Assembly (NCBI GenBank): GCA_027484425.1
Contig: JAIXSZ010000014.1
Coordinates: 62,001 to 126,000, forward strand
Length of the DNA: 64,000 bases
Direction: 5' to 3'
DNA from: Sphingobacteriales bacterium
GTDB lineage: Bacteria; Bacteroidota; Bacteroidia; Chitinophagales; Chitinophagaceae
Shown: one piece after another, positions 9,414-18,051 of the stretch
How positions within the stretch are numbered: the stretch's first letter is position 1
How the letters are laid out: every line of letters starts with the position of its first letter
Translations under genes and position numbers: made by a program
The notes under the pieces: generated by a model
Databases searched by the model: none
What the model was told of the DNA's origin: nothing
The model's input: the letters and a program-made list of their open reading frames with translations, nothing else

Positions 9414-9604
9414 TATTGATTTTTTTAAGTAAGGGTTCCCATATTGCCTGCCACATAAGTTGTAGCTGGTCAGGAAAAAATATTGTTAATTTGATTAGGA
9501 AAAGACTAGCCTTAATGAGAAAGGCGAAATATGTATTTATGACCAGTATTAGGCGTGCGTCTAATATCGAGTTGATAAAAAAGGTAACGGTAAAAGTGAG
9601 TTAT

Positions 9605-10318
9605 TTATATTCTACTTACTTTACCAGAGCCAGAGATATTGGCGTTAATTGAAGGATTACCACGATAGTAAACATTACCAGAGCCACTTATGCGTACATT
9701 TAGAAAGTTGACAACTTTTGCTGTTAAATTGCCTGACCCACTGGTGTTGGTAGTAACAGATCCTGACTCTAGATTTAGCATATCTATGTCTCCACTACCA
9801 CTGATTTGCAAATTGCTGTTAGACACAGCACCACCACTAACCGTTATTCTTCCGCTACCACTGATATCTGCCGAAATTGAACTACCTGTGTAGGAAAGCA
9901 CATTTATACTTCCAGAGCCAATTACGTTCAAGTTGATGTTACCTGACACAATTGGTTGATTGACAAACATGGAGCCAGAGCCATTAATACTAAGGCCAGT
10001 TATATTTGGAGAGTGTATGTAAGTGATGATACGATTGTGTTTTCCAATTTTTAAAAATTTCTTGAACTGAAGCCTCAGCTTTCCCCCCACAATTGGTGTT
10101 TCTATTTGATCCAATATGTTTGACTGACCGTAAATTTCAACTTTATAAATACTGTCTTGAGTATAATATACTTCTCCATCAAGGCTGGCTTCTACTGAGC
10201 TAAAACCTGTTAGGGAATAATTTCTGGTAATAGATGGACCGTCGCCCATCGTTTTGTTGCATGACTGAAACGATACTAATGCTGCTGCTGCGAATGCTAC
10301 TAAGATGTTCTTTTTCAT
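9605..10318 (-). CDS. DUF2807 (GIN-domain) lipoprotein
   Basis: The product has 237 residues with a lipoprotein signal peptide ending in SFQSC. The body is a right-handed beta-helix-like repeat built from GSGxxxxxxxxx segments (ISGSGSI, ISGSGRIT, ISGSGDID, ISGSGNVYY), the hallmark of DUF2807, the putative autotransporter adhesin head 'GIN' domain. These proteins are common on Bacteroidota cell surfaces and have no settled function. It sits between the LA_2272-type repeat protein (68 bp upstream) and the TonB receptor, all on the minus strand, so the three could form one surface-protein transcript. Confidence 0.9.
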   Translation of the reverse strand: MKKNILVAFAAAALVSFQSCNKTMGDGPSITRNYSLTGFSSVEASLDGEVYYTQDSIYKVEIYGQSNILDQIETPIVGGKLRLQFKKFLKIGKHNRIITYIHSPNITGLSINGSGSMFVNQPIVSGNINLNVIGSGSINVLSYTGSSISADISGSGRITVSGGAVSNSNLQISGSGDIDMLNLESGSVTTNTSGSGNLTAKVVNFLNVRISGSGNVYYRGNPSINANISGSGKVSRI

Positions 10319-10386
10319 TACTTGTTTGTTTTGTATAATTGTTTTAGTGTTTGATTAAATGACAACTGTGTTGGTGTTTACCCCTA

Positions 10387-11637
10387 TTAGTTTTCCACTT
10401 TTTTTTCAAAGAATATTTTATTGAATAGTTTTTTGCTGTTTAATTGATATTGAATGCCTGATTCAAACCCGATAGACAAATCCTGAGACTGATAGTACCT
10501 TTCCTTACTCCACAAGCTATATCCTACCCTACCCAATCCTTGATGATCTGATGTGGTAGTGTAGCTGAATGTAGGTCCGGCATATAACTCGAACCTACCT
10601 AGCCTTATAGCAGGAAGCAATTTGACACTAGAACGTAAATCTGTATTAAACCTTCTATCAGAGAGAGATGTAACGGTGACTTCAGTATTCAATCTGAAAT
10701 TGCGAGACATAGGTATGTGCATACCTAAACCAGCCTGCACAGCAAAAGCCTCGTAATTATCAGTGAAGTTGCCCCCTATACCTAGAATACCATATAGTTT
10801 ATTTCCGCCGGATCTGAATGTAGCAATACTAGTACCTATTTCATTTATGGACATACCCAATGCCTGTTCACCATTACCTATTATATTGATGATACCAATT
10901 GGGCAGTCACTACTATCTGCAATATTTATAAAACCAGAGAGCTGAACACCGGTAACCTTTCTCGCCACATTGACAAAGCCAGCTACCTGCGTACCTTTTA
11001 CTTCATCTGCCACATTTATAAAACCGGCTACCTGAACATCGCATTTTTCTGAAACATTTATGAAACCTGATATTTGCACTTCAGCTGAATCAGCAAGATT
11101 GAGAAATCCACCAACTTGTACATTTGATTCATGTGCTATATTGGTAAATCCACTGATCTGAGCATGTGCGGTATCTGTTATATTGGCAAATCCCGCTAAT
11201 TGTGCTCCATGTACACCCTTGTTAGCCAGATTGGCAAAACCAGCTGCTTGTACACCGCTTATAGAATGTGCCATATTCAGTACTCCTGCAGCTTGAACAC
11301 CATGCACATTTTTACCTGCATAGTTATAAATTCCAGCAGCAGCTAGGCCTGACACATTGCTCCCAATGACATTAACCACGCCACTGGCCACCAATCCCTG
11401 AGCATTTTGAGTTATAACGCTTGCTATCCCGGCAGCACAAAATGCCTCCTCCTGAAAAGACAGGCCGAAAAGTGCATGGGCCGAAAATTTATTGGTATAC
11501 AAACCGGCTTTGACACCATTAGTGCTCAATGGATAGGCAAACCCTATATGAACATTACTTCTTAGAGTGGTGTTTTCTTGAGCTGAAGATGAGAATGCTG
11601 AAAGTAAAAATGCTACTGTAACTAATTGTGATTTCAT
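10387..11637 (-). CDS. Outer-membrane protein with 14-15-residue GFxN repeats (LA_2272-type)
   Basis: The product has 416 residues with a signal peptide (VTVAFLLSAFSSSAQ). From about residue 90 to 265 there are roughly ten tandem units of 14-15 residues with consensus V-Q-x-[AS]-G-F-x-N-[IVL]-A, for example VQVAGFINVADEVKG and VQLSGFINIADSSD. The C-terminal 150 residues alternate polar and hydrophobic residues like beta-barrel strands. This resembles the LA_2272 surface repeat family recalled from Leptospira and Bacteroidota; the function is unknown. The upstream neighbour is the DoxX/MauE protein, and the downstream gene is the DUF2807 lipoprotein. Confidence 0.82.
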   Translation of the reverse strand: MKSQLVTVAFLLSAFSSSAQENTTLRSNVHIGFAYPLSTNGVKAGLYTNKFSAHALFGLSFQEEAFCAAGIASVITQNAQGLVASGVVNVIGSNVSGLAAAGIYNYAGKNVHGVQAAGVLNMAHSISGVQAAGFANLANKGVHGAQLAGFANITDTAHAQISGFTNIAHESNVQVGGFLNLADSAEVQISGFINVSEKCDVQVAGFINVADEVKGTQVAGFVNVARKVTGVQLSGFINIADSSDCPIGIINIIGNGEQALGMSINEIGTSIATFRSGGNKLYGILGIGGNFTDNYEAFAVQAGLGMHIPMSRNFRLNTEVTVTSLSDRRFNTDLRSSVKLLPAIRLGRFELYAGPTFSYTTTSDHQGLGRVGYSLWSKERYYQSQDLSIGFESGIQYQLNSKKLFNKIFFEKKVEN

Positions 11638-11710
11638 ATTTCCTTGTTGTTTGGAAATATGACAATCAACATCTACCGTACCCCTATGTCAATCTAAAAT
11701 ATTTTTCTGG

Positions 11711-12661
11711 TTACTTCATCCATTTAAGCATGTAAGAAGGGTCTAGCTGGTAATAAGCATACTTACTTTTGTATTCTATTACGCCGTTATTTATCCAATA
11801 AATAGATGGCACCGACGGGCCTGCCATCAATGCAAAATCGTCGGTGTGTGGGTATAATAAATGGGGCACGTCTTCAGCATGTGTTTCTTTGAAAAAAGAT
11901 TCGCGATATTTATCAGACCCATCCAGCACCATGTATACTGGTATCTCTGGATGCTCTCTGTGTATGACGTGTAATAAATAGGCTGCTTTTTTGCAGTGGG
12001 GGCAAGTAAGACTCATAAAAGCTATGATGTGTTTGCCCTTCCTCAGATCCTTTTCAGGTGCCGTGTTGTACTTATACAGCAAATTAAGGTCAATAGGCTG
12101 TGTATAACTAACTGGATTTGTACCAATAAATATATTTTTCAATAAAAAAGGAGCAGAAAACGAGATAAGGCATACTACCATAATGGCATATTCCTGATGC
12201 TTGTATGGTTGCACATCATAAAGGAACATCAACAGTGAAGCAACTACTATCATTACCACATTTTTGATGATAGCTTGCAGAGGGGTCATTGCCAATTTAT
12301 CGCCAAAACATCCACAATCACCCGCATTACCTTGCTTCAGCAAAACAAAAACAAGATAAATGATAAACACAACCAAAGTAGCTATTACAGCCTTGTATGT
12401 GAACTGCTTGAGGAATATATGAGCTAACAAAAACAACCCTAACATAAACTCAAACCCAATCATTATACGGGCAACAATGCCCGCTACAAGCATATTAGTA
12501 ATTCCTAAATCTAGAAAGGTCCACTGAAAGTTATCGAATGCATTTTCGCTATGTATTTTGCTATATGCCGAAAAAAAGAAAGTGGCAGATAATGCAAAAA
12601 GCAATATGAATCCGGCAATACGTTTTACTATAAAAAATTTATCTTTTTTGATGACATCCAT
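11711..12661 (-). CDS. DoxX/MauE-type membrane protein with C-terminal thioredoxin-like domain
   Basis: The N-terminal half has several membrane helices in the DoxX/MauE arrangement (FILLFALSATFFFSAYSKI, MLGLFLLAHIFL, AVIATLVVFIIYLVFVLL) with the small Cys pair GDCGCFG seen in MauE-like proteins. The C-terminal third looks like a thioredoxin fold with a Cys-Pro-His-Cys redox motif after FMSLT. It probably handles disulfide or quinone redox chemistry at the inner membrane. I chose the ATG at 12661 (MDVIKKD); an upstream in-frame ATG at 12709 adds 16 residues (MHFKGYYC...) that look like untranslated leader. The substrate is unknown. Confidence 0.85.
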   Translation of the reverse strand: MDVIKKDKFFIVKRIAGFILLFALSATFFFSAYSKIHSENAFDNFQWTFLDLGITNMLVAGIVARIMIGFEFMLGLFLLAHIFLKQFTYKAVIATLVVFIIYLVFVLLKQGNAGDCGCFGDKLAMTPLQAIIKNVVMIVVASLLMFLYDVQPYKHQEYAIMVVCLISFSAPFLLKNIFIGTNPVSYTQPIDLNLLYKYNTAPEKDLRKGKHIIAFMSLTCPHCKKAAYLLHVIHREHPEIPVYMVLDGSDKYRESFFKETHAEDVPHLLYPHTDDFALMAGPSVPSIYWINNGVIEYKSKYAYYQLDPSYMLKWMK

Positions 12662-12747
12662 AACTAAAAGTAGAAAATTCAATGAACAATAGTAGCCTTT
12701 AAAATGCAAAAGTTAGTACAATATTACCAGCCACTAGCTCAAAAAAA

Positions 12748-15735
12748 TTACTTATTGGGCGACACCATTAATTTATAAAATTCCCGAATATCACCATTGA
12801 TAATCGTAACCAGATGTAATCCAGAAGAAATAGCATTTAAATTTATTTTGTATGGTACAGCTGCAGATAAGTTGATGCTTTCATCTAACTCTAGTTTGCC
12901 TGTTATATCTGTAATGAGTACATGAATTTTAGATTGATAGCCTCCCAAAATAAAAACTTCATTTATTGCTGGATTAGGATATAATAAAAAGTCACCATCA
13001 ATATTTTTCACCTCTTTTACAACAGAATATATGTAGGGATAAATAGTGTATAAAGTGGTACTTTTTCTGAAACTTACATTGGTTTTTAGGTAACTAGAAG
13101 CAACCAATTCTACTAAAGTAGAAGGTGTGGTATAAAACCCATATTCTTCAGGATAAACAATATAATTGCCAAATCCTAAACCAGAAAATTGGTAAGCCCC
13201 TAATGTATCAGTGTAGGTAGATGCAACTACATTACCAGAAACTGCACTCTTAAGATACACCAACAAACCAGCAACTGGGGCATCGCCAGCCGTGCCTTTA
13301 CCAGCACCTGAATAAACGAACCCACTTATAGCACCAGGCCCAACGGGAACAGTAGCGTATTGTATACCTACATTTTGAGTAGTGGTATTACCAACATGAT
13401 TGATACTGCCAGCATAGTTCCAATGAGGTGTAGATGAGCCATAGGTGGGTATAAAATTATTGGTGCCAGACGTACTACTAAGTAATTTTGCTTTAATATA
13501 ATAGTTACCATTGGGTTTACCGATAAACTGGAAATATGGCATAGTTCCATCTGAACAAGTAAGTGTAGAATCAATGGAAATAACCGTACTATCTGCAGGG
13601 TTATACTGAATGAGCCATACTTTGGAGTCAGTAACAGAAGGTGTAAAAGGTGTAAAAGTGATGTTACCATTGATTCTGTTACCCGGAATAGTAACGATAG
13701 TGATATTGCTGCAACCGGTAACAGAAGTGCCTGTAACAGTGTAACTGATGGGACCAGTTGGTGAGCAAGTAGGATTCGGACAATTATCGCAAGACAAACC
13801 AGCAGAAGGGCTCCAAGAATAAGTGTCAGCACCTGTAGCTAAAGTGGTAAATGAGGAGCCACAAGCAACAGGATATGCGTTAGCTACTATTACAGGCAAT
13901 GGGATTACCGTCATAACATGTGTGGCGATACATGCACCTATGGCGTACGTGATAACGCTAGTACCAGTTCCAAGGCCTAATACGACACCAGTTACCCCAC
14001 CACCTACTGCTACTGTGGCTACAGTAGCATCACTAGTGGTCCAAACACCACCAGAAACTGAATTTAGAAGATTTTCTGTACTACCAGCGCACACTACACT
14101 GACGCCAGTTATTACTGAAGGAGCAGGAGTAACACTGACAGGATGAGTGATTCTACACCCAGTACTGAGCACATAAGTAACTACTGCACTGCCAATATTT
14201 ACTCCTGACACTAGCCCACTTGAAGCATCAATAGATGCAATAGTTGGATCGCTGCTACTCCAAGTACCCCCTGAAACGCCATTAGTATACAGAGTATTAG
14301 CACCTAAACATAAAGTAGCAGAACCACCAATAGATGTGGGTGTACTGCTGACAGTAACTGAAATAGTAGTATGTACCGTGCCACAGAAACCACCAACTAC
14401 ATAACTTATCAACGTGGTTCCGGCAGATAACGAAGTAACAAGACCTGAAACCAGCCCAACAGAAGCCACGGCTGGTGATGAACTTACCCAGGTACCGCCA
14501 GAGACAGATCCGGATAGAAAGGTAGACGTGCCTACACACATTGCAGACGTACCCCCCGTTATTACTCCAGGTACTGTAAGCGGATGAACCGTAACAACTA
14601 CACTAGATAAACATGTTGCGCCAATGAGATAACTAATGGTGGCAGTGCCCACTGAAACACCTGTTATGGTAATACTACTGCCTGTAGAAGCACTTACACT
14701 CACTATGCCAGAAGCGCTACTGCTCCATGTGCCACCAGATATTGAATTATTAAGAGTAGCAGAAGCTCCCTGACATATTGCCGTAGCACCGGTGATAGGC
14801 CCTGGAGTAGGGTTTACAGATACAGTAGTGGTATTAAAGCAACCCGAAGAAGGTATAAAATAAGTGACAGTAGTAGTGCCAGCACTGACTGCCGACACCA
14901 CACCAGTAATAGGGTGAATTGTAGCAGCTGAACCTACTGCTGACCAACTACCACCAGATGGAGACGATGATAATGTGGCAAAAGTACCAGAACAAATAGT
15001 GGTGCTACCGGTAATAGCAGCAGGTGTAATATTGACAGTGATGACCCTAAAGGTGTAACAACCAGATGGCAATAGATAAGAAATGATGGAAGTACCTGCA
15101 CTAATGCCTGAAACAAAACCAGCACCTGAAACAGCGGCAACAGAGGGCGTACTACTAGTCCAAGTACCACCAGATATGGAGTGAGCCAATGCAGTGGTAC
15201 TGCCACTACAAATAGTTCCTGAGCCTGTGATGGCAGCGGGTGCAGGATTGACCGTTACATTAGCTGAAGTTTCGCAACCAGTTGATGTGATTACATATTT
15301 AATAGAAGTAGTACCCCCAGATATTCCTGTAACATTCCCTGTAGTTAATCCTACAGTGGCAACTGCTGTGTTTACACTCAACCATGTACCACCACTTGTA
15401 GCTGACGAAAAAGTCACGGAGTTGCCTACACATATTCTCAATGAAGTACTAGTGATAGCAGCAGGTGCAGGATGTACAGTAACAACAACTGTATGAATAG
15501 TAGGAAAAGAAATATATGAAATAACAGAAGTCCCCGCCGACACACCTACAACGGTACCGGAACCATCTACTGATGCGACACCTGACGATGATGAACTCCA
15601 TGTTCCGCCAAGTGTGGTGCTTGAGAGTGTAGTGACAGCCCCCTCACAAACAGACAAAGTGCCGGTTATTTGACTAAATGCATCGACACTAGTAAGTAAA
15701 ACAAAGAAAATAGCAACAAAAAAATATCTCATCAA
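12748..15735 (-). CDS. Secreted Ig-like-repeat protein with T9SS sorting domain
   Basis: The 995-residue product starts with a signal peptide (FFVAIFFVLLTSVDAFSQ). Eight tandem domains of about 80-87 residues follow (roughly 20-640). Each has a Cys in the C-x-G segment, a GGxWSS core, a VAxV strand and a second Cys before a VTV strand, matching Big_2-like Ig folds with a possible disulfide. Next come a Cys-rich PKD-like linker, an SdrD_B/carboxypeptidase-regulatory-like domain (AISGFVYSGAG ... GAYQFSGLGFGNYIVYP) and a C-terminal T9SS type A signal (LLYPNPA ... GLHLVTI). The likely role is adhesion at the cell surface. The gene stands alone. Confidence 0.88.
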   Translation of the reverse strand: MMRYFFVAIFFVLLTSVDAFSQITGTLSVCEGAVTTLSSTTLGGTWSSSSSGVASVDGSGTVVGVSAGTSVISYISFPTIHTVVVTVHPAPAAITSTSLRICVGNSVTFSSATSGGTWLSVNTAVATVGLTTGNVTGISGGTTSIKYVITSTGCETSANVTVNPAPAAITGSGTICSGSTTALAHSISGGTWTSSTPSVAAVSGAGFVSGISAGTSIISYLLPSGCYTFRVITVNITPAAITGSTTICSGTFATLSSSPSGGSWSAVGSAATIHPITGVVSAVSAGTTTVTYFIPSSGCFNTTTVSVNPTPGPITGATAICQGASATLNNSISGGTWSSSASGIVSVSASTGSSITITGVSVGTATISYLIGATCLSSVVVTVHPLTVPGVITGGTSAMCVGTSTFLSGSVSGGTWVSSSPAVASVGLVSGLVTSLSAGTTLISYVVGGFCGTVHTTISVTVSSTPTSIGGSATLCLGANTLYTNGVSGGTWSSSDPTIASIDASSGLVSGVNIGSAVVTYVLSTGCRITHPVSVTPAPSVITGVSVVCAGSTENLLNSVSGGVWTTSDATVATVAVGGGVTGVVLGLGTGTSVITYAIGACIATHVMTVIPLPVIVANAYPVACGSSFTTLATGADTYSWSPSAGLSCDNCPNPTCSPTGPISYTVTGTSVTGCSNITIVTIPGNRINGNITFTPFTPSVTDSKVWLIQYNPADSTVISIDSTLTCSDGTMPYFQFIGKPNGNYYIKAKLLSSTSGTNNFIPTYGSSTPHWNYAGSINHVGNTTTQNVGIQYATVPVGPGAISGFVYSGAGKGTAGDAPVAGLLVYLKSAVSGNVVASTYTDTLGAYQFSGLGFGNYIVYPEEYGFYTTPSTLVELVASSYLKTNVSFRKSTTLYTIYPYIYSVVKEVKNIDGDFLLYPNPAINEVFILGGYQSKIHVLITDITGKLELDESINLSAAVPYKINLNAISSGLHLVTIINGDIREFYKLMVSPNK

Positions 15736-15922
15736 GTGTTTGTTTCAGGAAAATAGAATCGAGAATGAATAAACTAGTTTTTCATCCACTCTGTAGGCGT
15801 GTGTAAGGAACAAGGTGTTAGTAAACATTATATAAAAACACACACGATGCAAAACTACGGTAAAAATCAACGTTCAAAAAACCTATACACAACAAATCAA
15901 AACTAGAGTAGGCTTTCTTGAT

Positions 15923-15930
15923 TACTTTTG
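15923..15930 (+). promoter_or_regulatory. TAnnTTTG box upstream of engB
   Basis: TACTTTTG matches the Bacteroidota -7 element exactly and lies 53 bp upstream of the engB ATG. I see no good TTTG at the -33 position, so this is a half-promoter call. Confidence 0.35.
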
Positions 15931-15983
15931 CAGCTTGAAGCTCTCGTATTTATGAATCAAATATTGAGTTGTTACTGAAAATT

Positions 15984-16628
15984 ATGGATATACATACAGC
16001 CACGTACCTTATTAGTAGCCCTAAAGTAGAGAACTGCCCAAAGCCCGATATGCCTGAATATGCATTTATTGGCAGATCTAATGTGGGCAAATCATCGCTG
16101 ATAAATATGCTGACTGGCCAAAACAAACTGGCCAAAACATCAAATACACCAGGTAAAACACAATTGATAAATCACTTTCTTATCAATAAGTCATTCTACA
16201 TTGTAGACTTGCCTGGTTACGGATTTGCAAAAGTTTCTCAGAATACCAGAGCTACTTGGGAAAAAATGATATCTAATTACTTACAACAACGCCCCAACTT
16301 AGTAACAGTATTTGTGTTGATCGATAGTAGGCATGAACCCCAAAAGATCGATATTGAGTTTTTGCGCAAACTGGGCGAATGGGGCGTGCCTTTCAATGTA
16401 ATTTTTACGAAAGCTGATAAGAGCACCCAAAGAGATGCTGCAAGAAATGCAAAATTATTTATTGAAGCCATGAAACGAGAGTGGGAATTTATACCGCGGA
16501 GCTTCATAACAAGTGCCGTAAAATATCTGGGTAGAAAAGATATTCTGGCATTTATAGGCGAACTAAATGTTGATTTTGTAAAAAAATTAGCCAATCCCGA
16601 CATTGAAGAGTTAGATGAGAATGTTTAG
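15984..16628 (+). CDS. engB: Ribosome biogenesis GTPase YihA/YsxC (EngB)
   Basis: Essential GTPase needed for assembly of the large ribosomal subunit and possibly division-linked. In the 214-residue product, G1 (GRSNVGKSS) starts at residue 30, the G3 stretch DLPGYG is at 75-80 and G4 TKAD is at 142-145. SAVKYLGRKDIL near the C-terminus fits the G5 region. I start at ATG 15984 (MDIHTATYL); a TTG 15 bp upstream is also in frame but gives no family-like residues. A TAnnTTTG box lies 53 bp upstream. It converges with the globin-like lipoprotein gene. Confidence 0.95.
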   Translation: MDIHTATYLISSPKVENCPKPDMPEYAFIGRSNVGKSSLINMLTGQNKLAKTSNTPGKTQLINHFLINKSFYIVDLPGYGFAKVSQNTRATWEKMISNYLQQRPNLVTVFVLIDSRHEPQKIDIEFLRKLGEWGVPFNVIFTKADKSTQRDAARNAKLFIEAMKREWEFIPRSFITSAVKYLGRKDILAFIGELNVDFVKKLANPDIEELDENV

Positions 16629-16668
16629 CAAAGTACTTCCTGAATCATTCTTGTTGGCATAATAAGAA

Positions 16669-16699
16669 AGCGGTTGTGCTCATTTAAGACACAACCGCT
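16669..16699. terminator. Hairpin between convergent genes
   Basis: A perfect 10-bp stem, AGCGGTTGTG with CACAACCGCT, has an 11-nt loop and lies between the convergent engB and globin-like genes. There is no clean U tract on either side, so termination is plausible but weak. Confidence 0.45.
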
Positions 16700-16745
16700 A
16701 ACATATACTATTTACCAACATGAGCTGATAACACAAAACGAACTA

Positions 16746-17306
16746 TTATTTTTGCACAACACTACCTCTTGTAGTATTAACCACTCTTCCCACTCTACCA
16801 ATAAGATCATCAGAAAGACCGACTTTTTTGGCACCAATCACTAAATCTGCCACAAACTGGTCAAAATCTGCATTGCTAGACTTGCCATTCATTCTAGGAT
16901 TTTGAGCCGGATCGTGAGCCGCTACCATATCTTTACCTGTGTATGTAAAGTTTTTAGCACCCGTAGCAACACAAAAGAAATCGGTAAGATTTTTACTTAG
17001 AGTAGTGAAACCACTGAGATTGCTACCTGTAACCTCCGCCAACAATACTGGAAAAAACTTGTTAAGTGAAGTATCGGCTGCTATCACAAAAATTGTGCTA
17101 TCCACCACTGAACGTATACCTAATCTACCTTTTTCGATCATCTGACCACTGTTGGATGGATCAGCTACCATAGTAGTGCCACCAAGGGAGTCGTAAAGTG
17201 TAGGAGTAGCTGCAGGTGCAGTGTTGTTTTCTTTTTTACAAGATGGTGCCAACAACATCGTTCCTGTTATGGCAACTGCTGATAAAATCAGTACTGTTTT
17301 TTTCAT
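16746..17306 (-). CDS. Truncated-hemoglobin-like lipoprotein (TrHb group I type)
   Basis: The product has 186 residues with a lipoprotein signal (AVAITGTMLLAPSC, Cys23). The mature part starts with LYDSLGG and contains TYTGKDMVAAHDP with His131 in the position of the proximal haem-binding His of group I truncated hemoglobins, then DFDQFVADLVIGAKKVGLSDDLI, matching the G/H helix region. A 15-residue insertion after LGG is unlike compact TrHb1. Truncated hemoglobins bind O2 or NO and usually sit in the cytoplasm; a lipid-anchored periplasmic form is unusual. It converges with engB, and a small metal-binding-like protein gene lies upstream on the same strand. Confidence 0.75.
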   Translation of the reverse strand: MKKTVLILSAVAITGTMLLAPSCKKENNTAPAATPTLYDSLGGTTMVADPSNSGQMIEKGRLGIRSVVDSTIFVIAADTSLNKFFPVLLAEVTGSNLSGFTTLSKNLTDFFCVATGAKNFTYTGKDMVAAHDPAQNPRMNGKSSNADFDQFVADLVIGAKKVGLSDDLIGRVGRVVNTTRGSVVQK

Positions 17307-17383
17307 TTTTATTTGATTTGATTGGTTAGTGAATAAACTTTTCTAATAATTTGGTTTTGTAGATTGATGCCAAATTTTTGGTC

Positions 17384-17809
17384 TTACATCTGCCTAAACA
17401 TATTATATATTTTATCAGTAAAAGACTCCACAACTACTGGACAGCCTGAACGCATATCTTCTTGCGAGGGTACGTATCTTTCCGCTTCGTAACTTGTACT
17501 ACTTATTAATGATTTGATAATATTATTAGCATTATTCATTTCCGGAGAGAAAGTGAATACAGCGATATTAGTGGCGTCATTGCATAATACATGATCTACG
17601 CCTTTTTGCATGTAAAGGCATGCTGTAATTTTCTGGGCATCCTCAGGAGCTATATCTTGTTTAAAGTCAATCCGCGCCATTACACGTTGTTGTTCCTTAT
17701 TAGGGTCTGGTCTGGTTACCAAGTATATATGTAAAGCCAAAACAACAGTTAATGACAATGTGACACCTGCAGTAACGTAAGCAACCTGTTTAAAACCGTT
17801 TTTTTTCAT
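17384..17809 (-). CDS. Membrane-anchored hypothetical protein, HMA-like fold suspected
   Basis: The product has 141 residues. An N-terminal membrane segment (VAYVTAGVTLSLTVVLALHIYLV, about 9-31) anchors a soluble domain. The strand-helix-strand order MARIDFKQDI - PEDAQKITACLYMQKGVDHVLC - TNIAVFTFSPEM recalls the ferredoxin-like fold of HMA copper-chaperone domains, but the canonical CxxC is absent. One Cys pairs loosely with a later CNDAT and SGCPVV. It lies 78 bp upstream of the globin-like lipoprotein on the same strand, so the two may be co-expressed. The fold is inference; no function is assigned. Confidence 0.7.
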   Translation of the reverse strand: MKKNGFKQVAYVTAGVTLSLTVVLALHIYLVTRPDPNKEQQRVMARIDFKQDIAPEDAQKITACLYMQKGVDHVLCNDATNIAVFTFSPEMNNANNIIKSLISSTSYEAERYVPSQEDMRSGCPVVVESFTDKIYNMFRQM

Positions 17810-18027
17810 TTATGGTTAGTTTTGTTAATAATGAGTTACACAATAGTATACGAGGCAATATTGTTGATGGTTTTGGGGAACAATAAAATAATTGTAGCAA
17901 ACAAGGGAAAGTCTTGACTATGGTAGGCAAAAGAACTTTTGACATAATTAAAATAAACTACATAATACAACAATGGCAATAGAAGCTAAGTTTTTACGTT
18001 TGTTTAGGAAAATAGCATTCTACTTTC

Positions 18028-18035
18028 TACTTTTG
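18028..18035 (+). promoter_or_regulatory. TAnnTTTG box upstream of the yfhO-like gene
   Basis: TACTTTTG matches the -7 consensus and lies 16 bp before the ATG at 18052. A TTTAG sequence about 20 nt upstream could serve as the -33 element. This implies a very short leader. Confidence 0.45.
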
Positions 18036-18051
18036 GCATAACAGACTTCTT

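Noticed and set aside
13823..15496. Plus-strand open frames opposite the Ig-repeat gene
   Set aside because: They are antisense shadows of the repeat-rich gene, with low-complexity Val/Thr/Pro composition and no domains.
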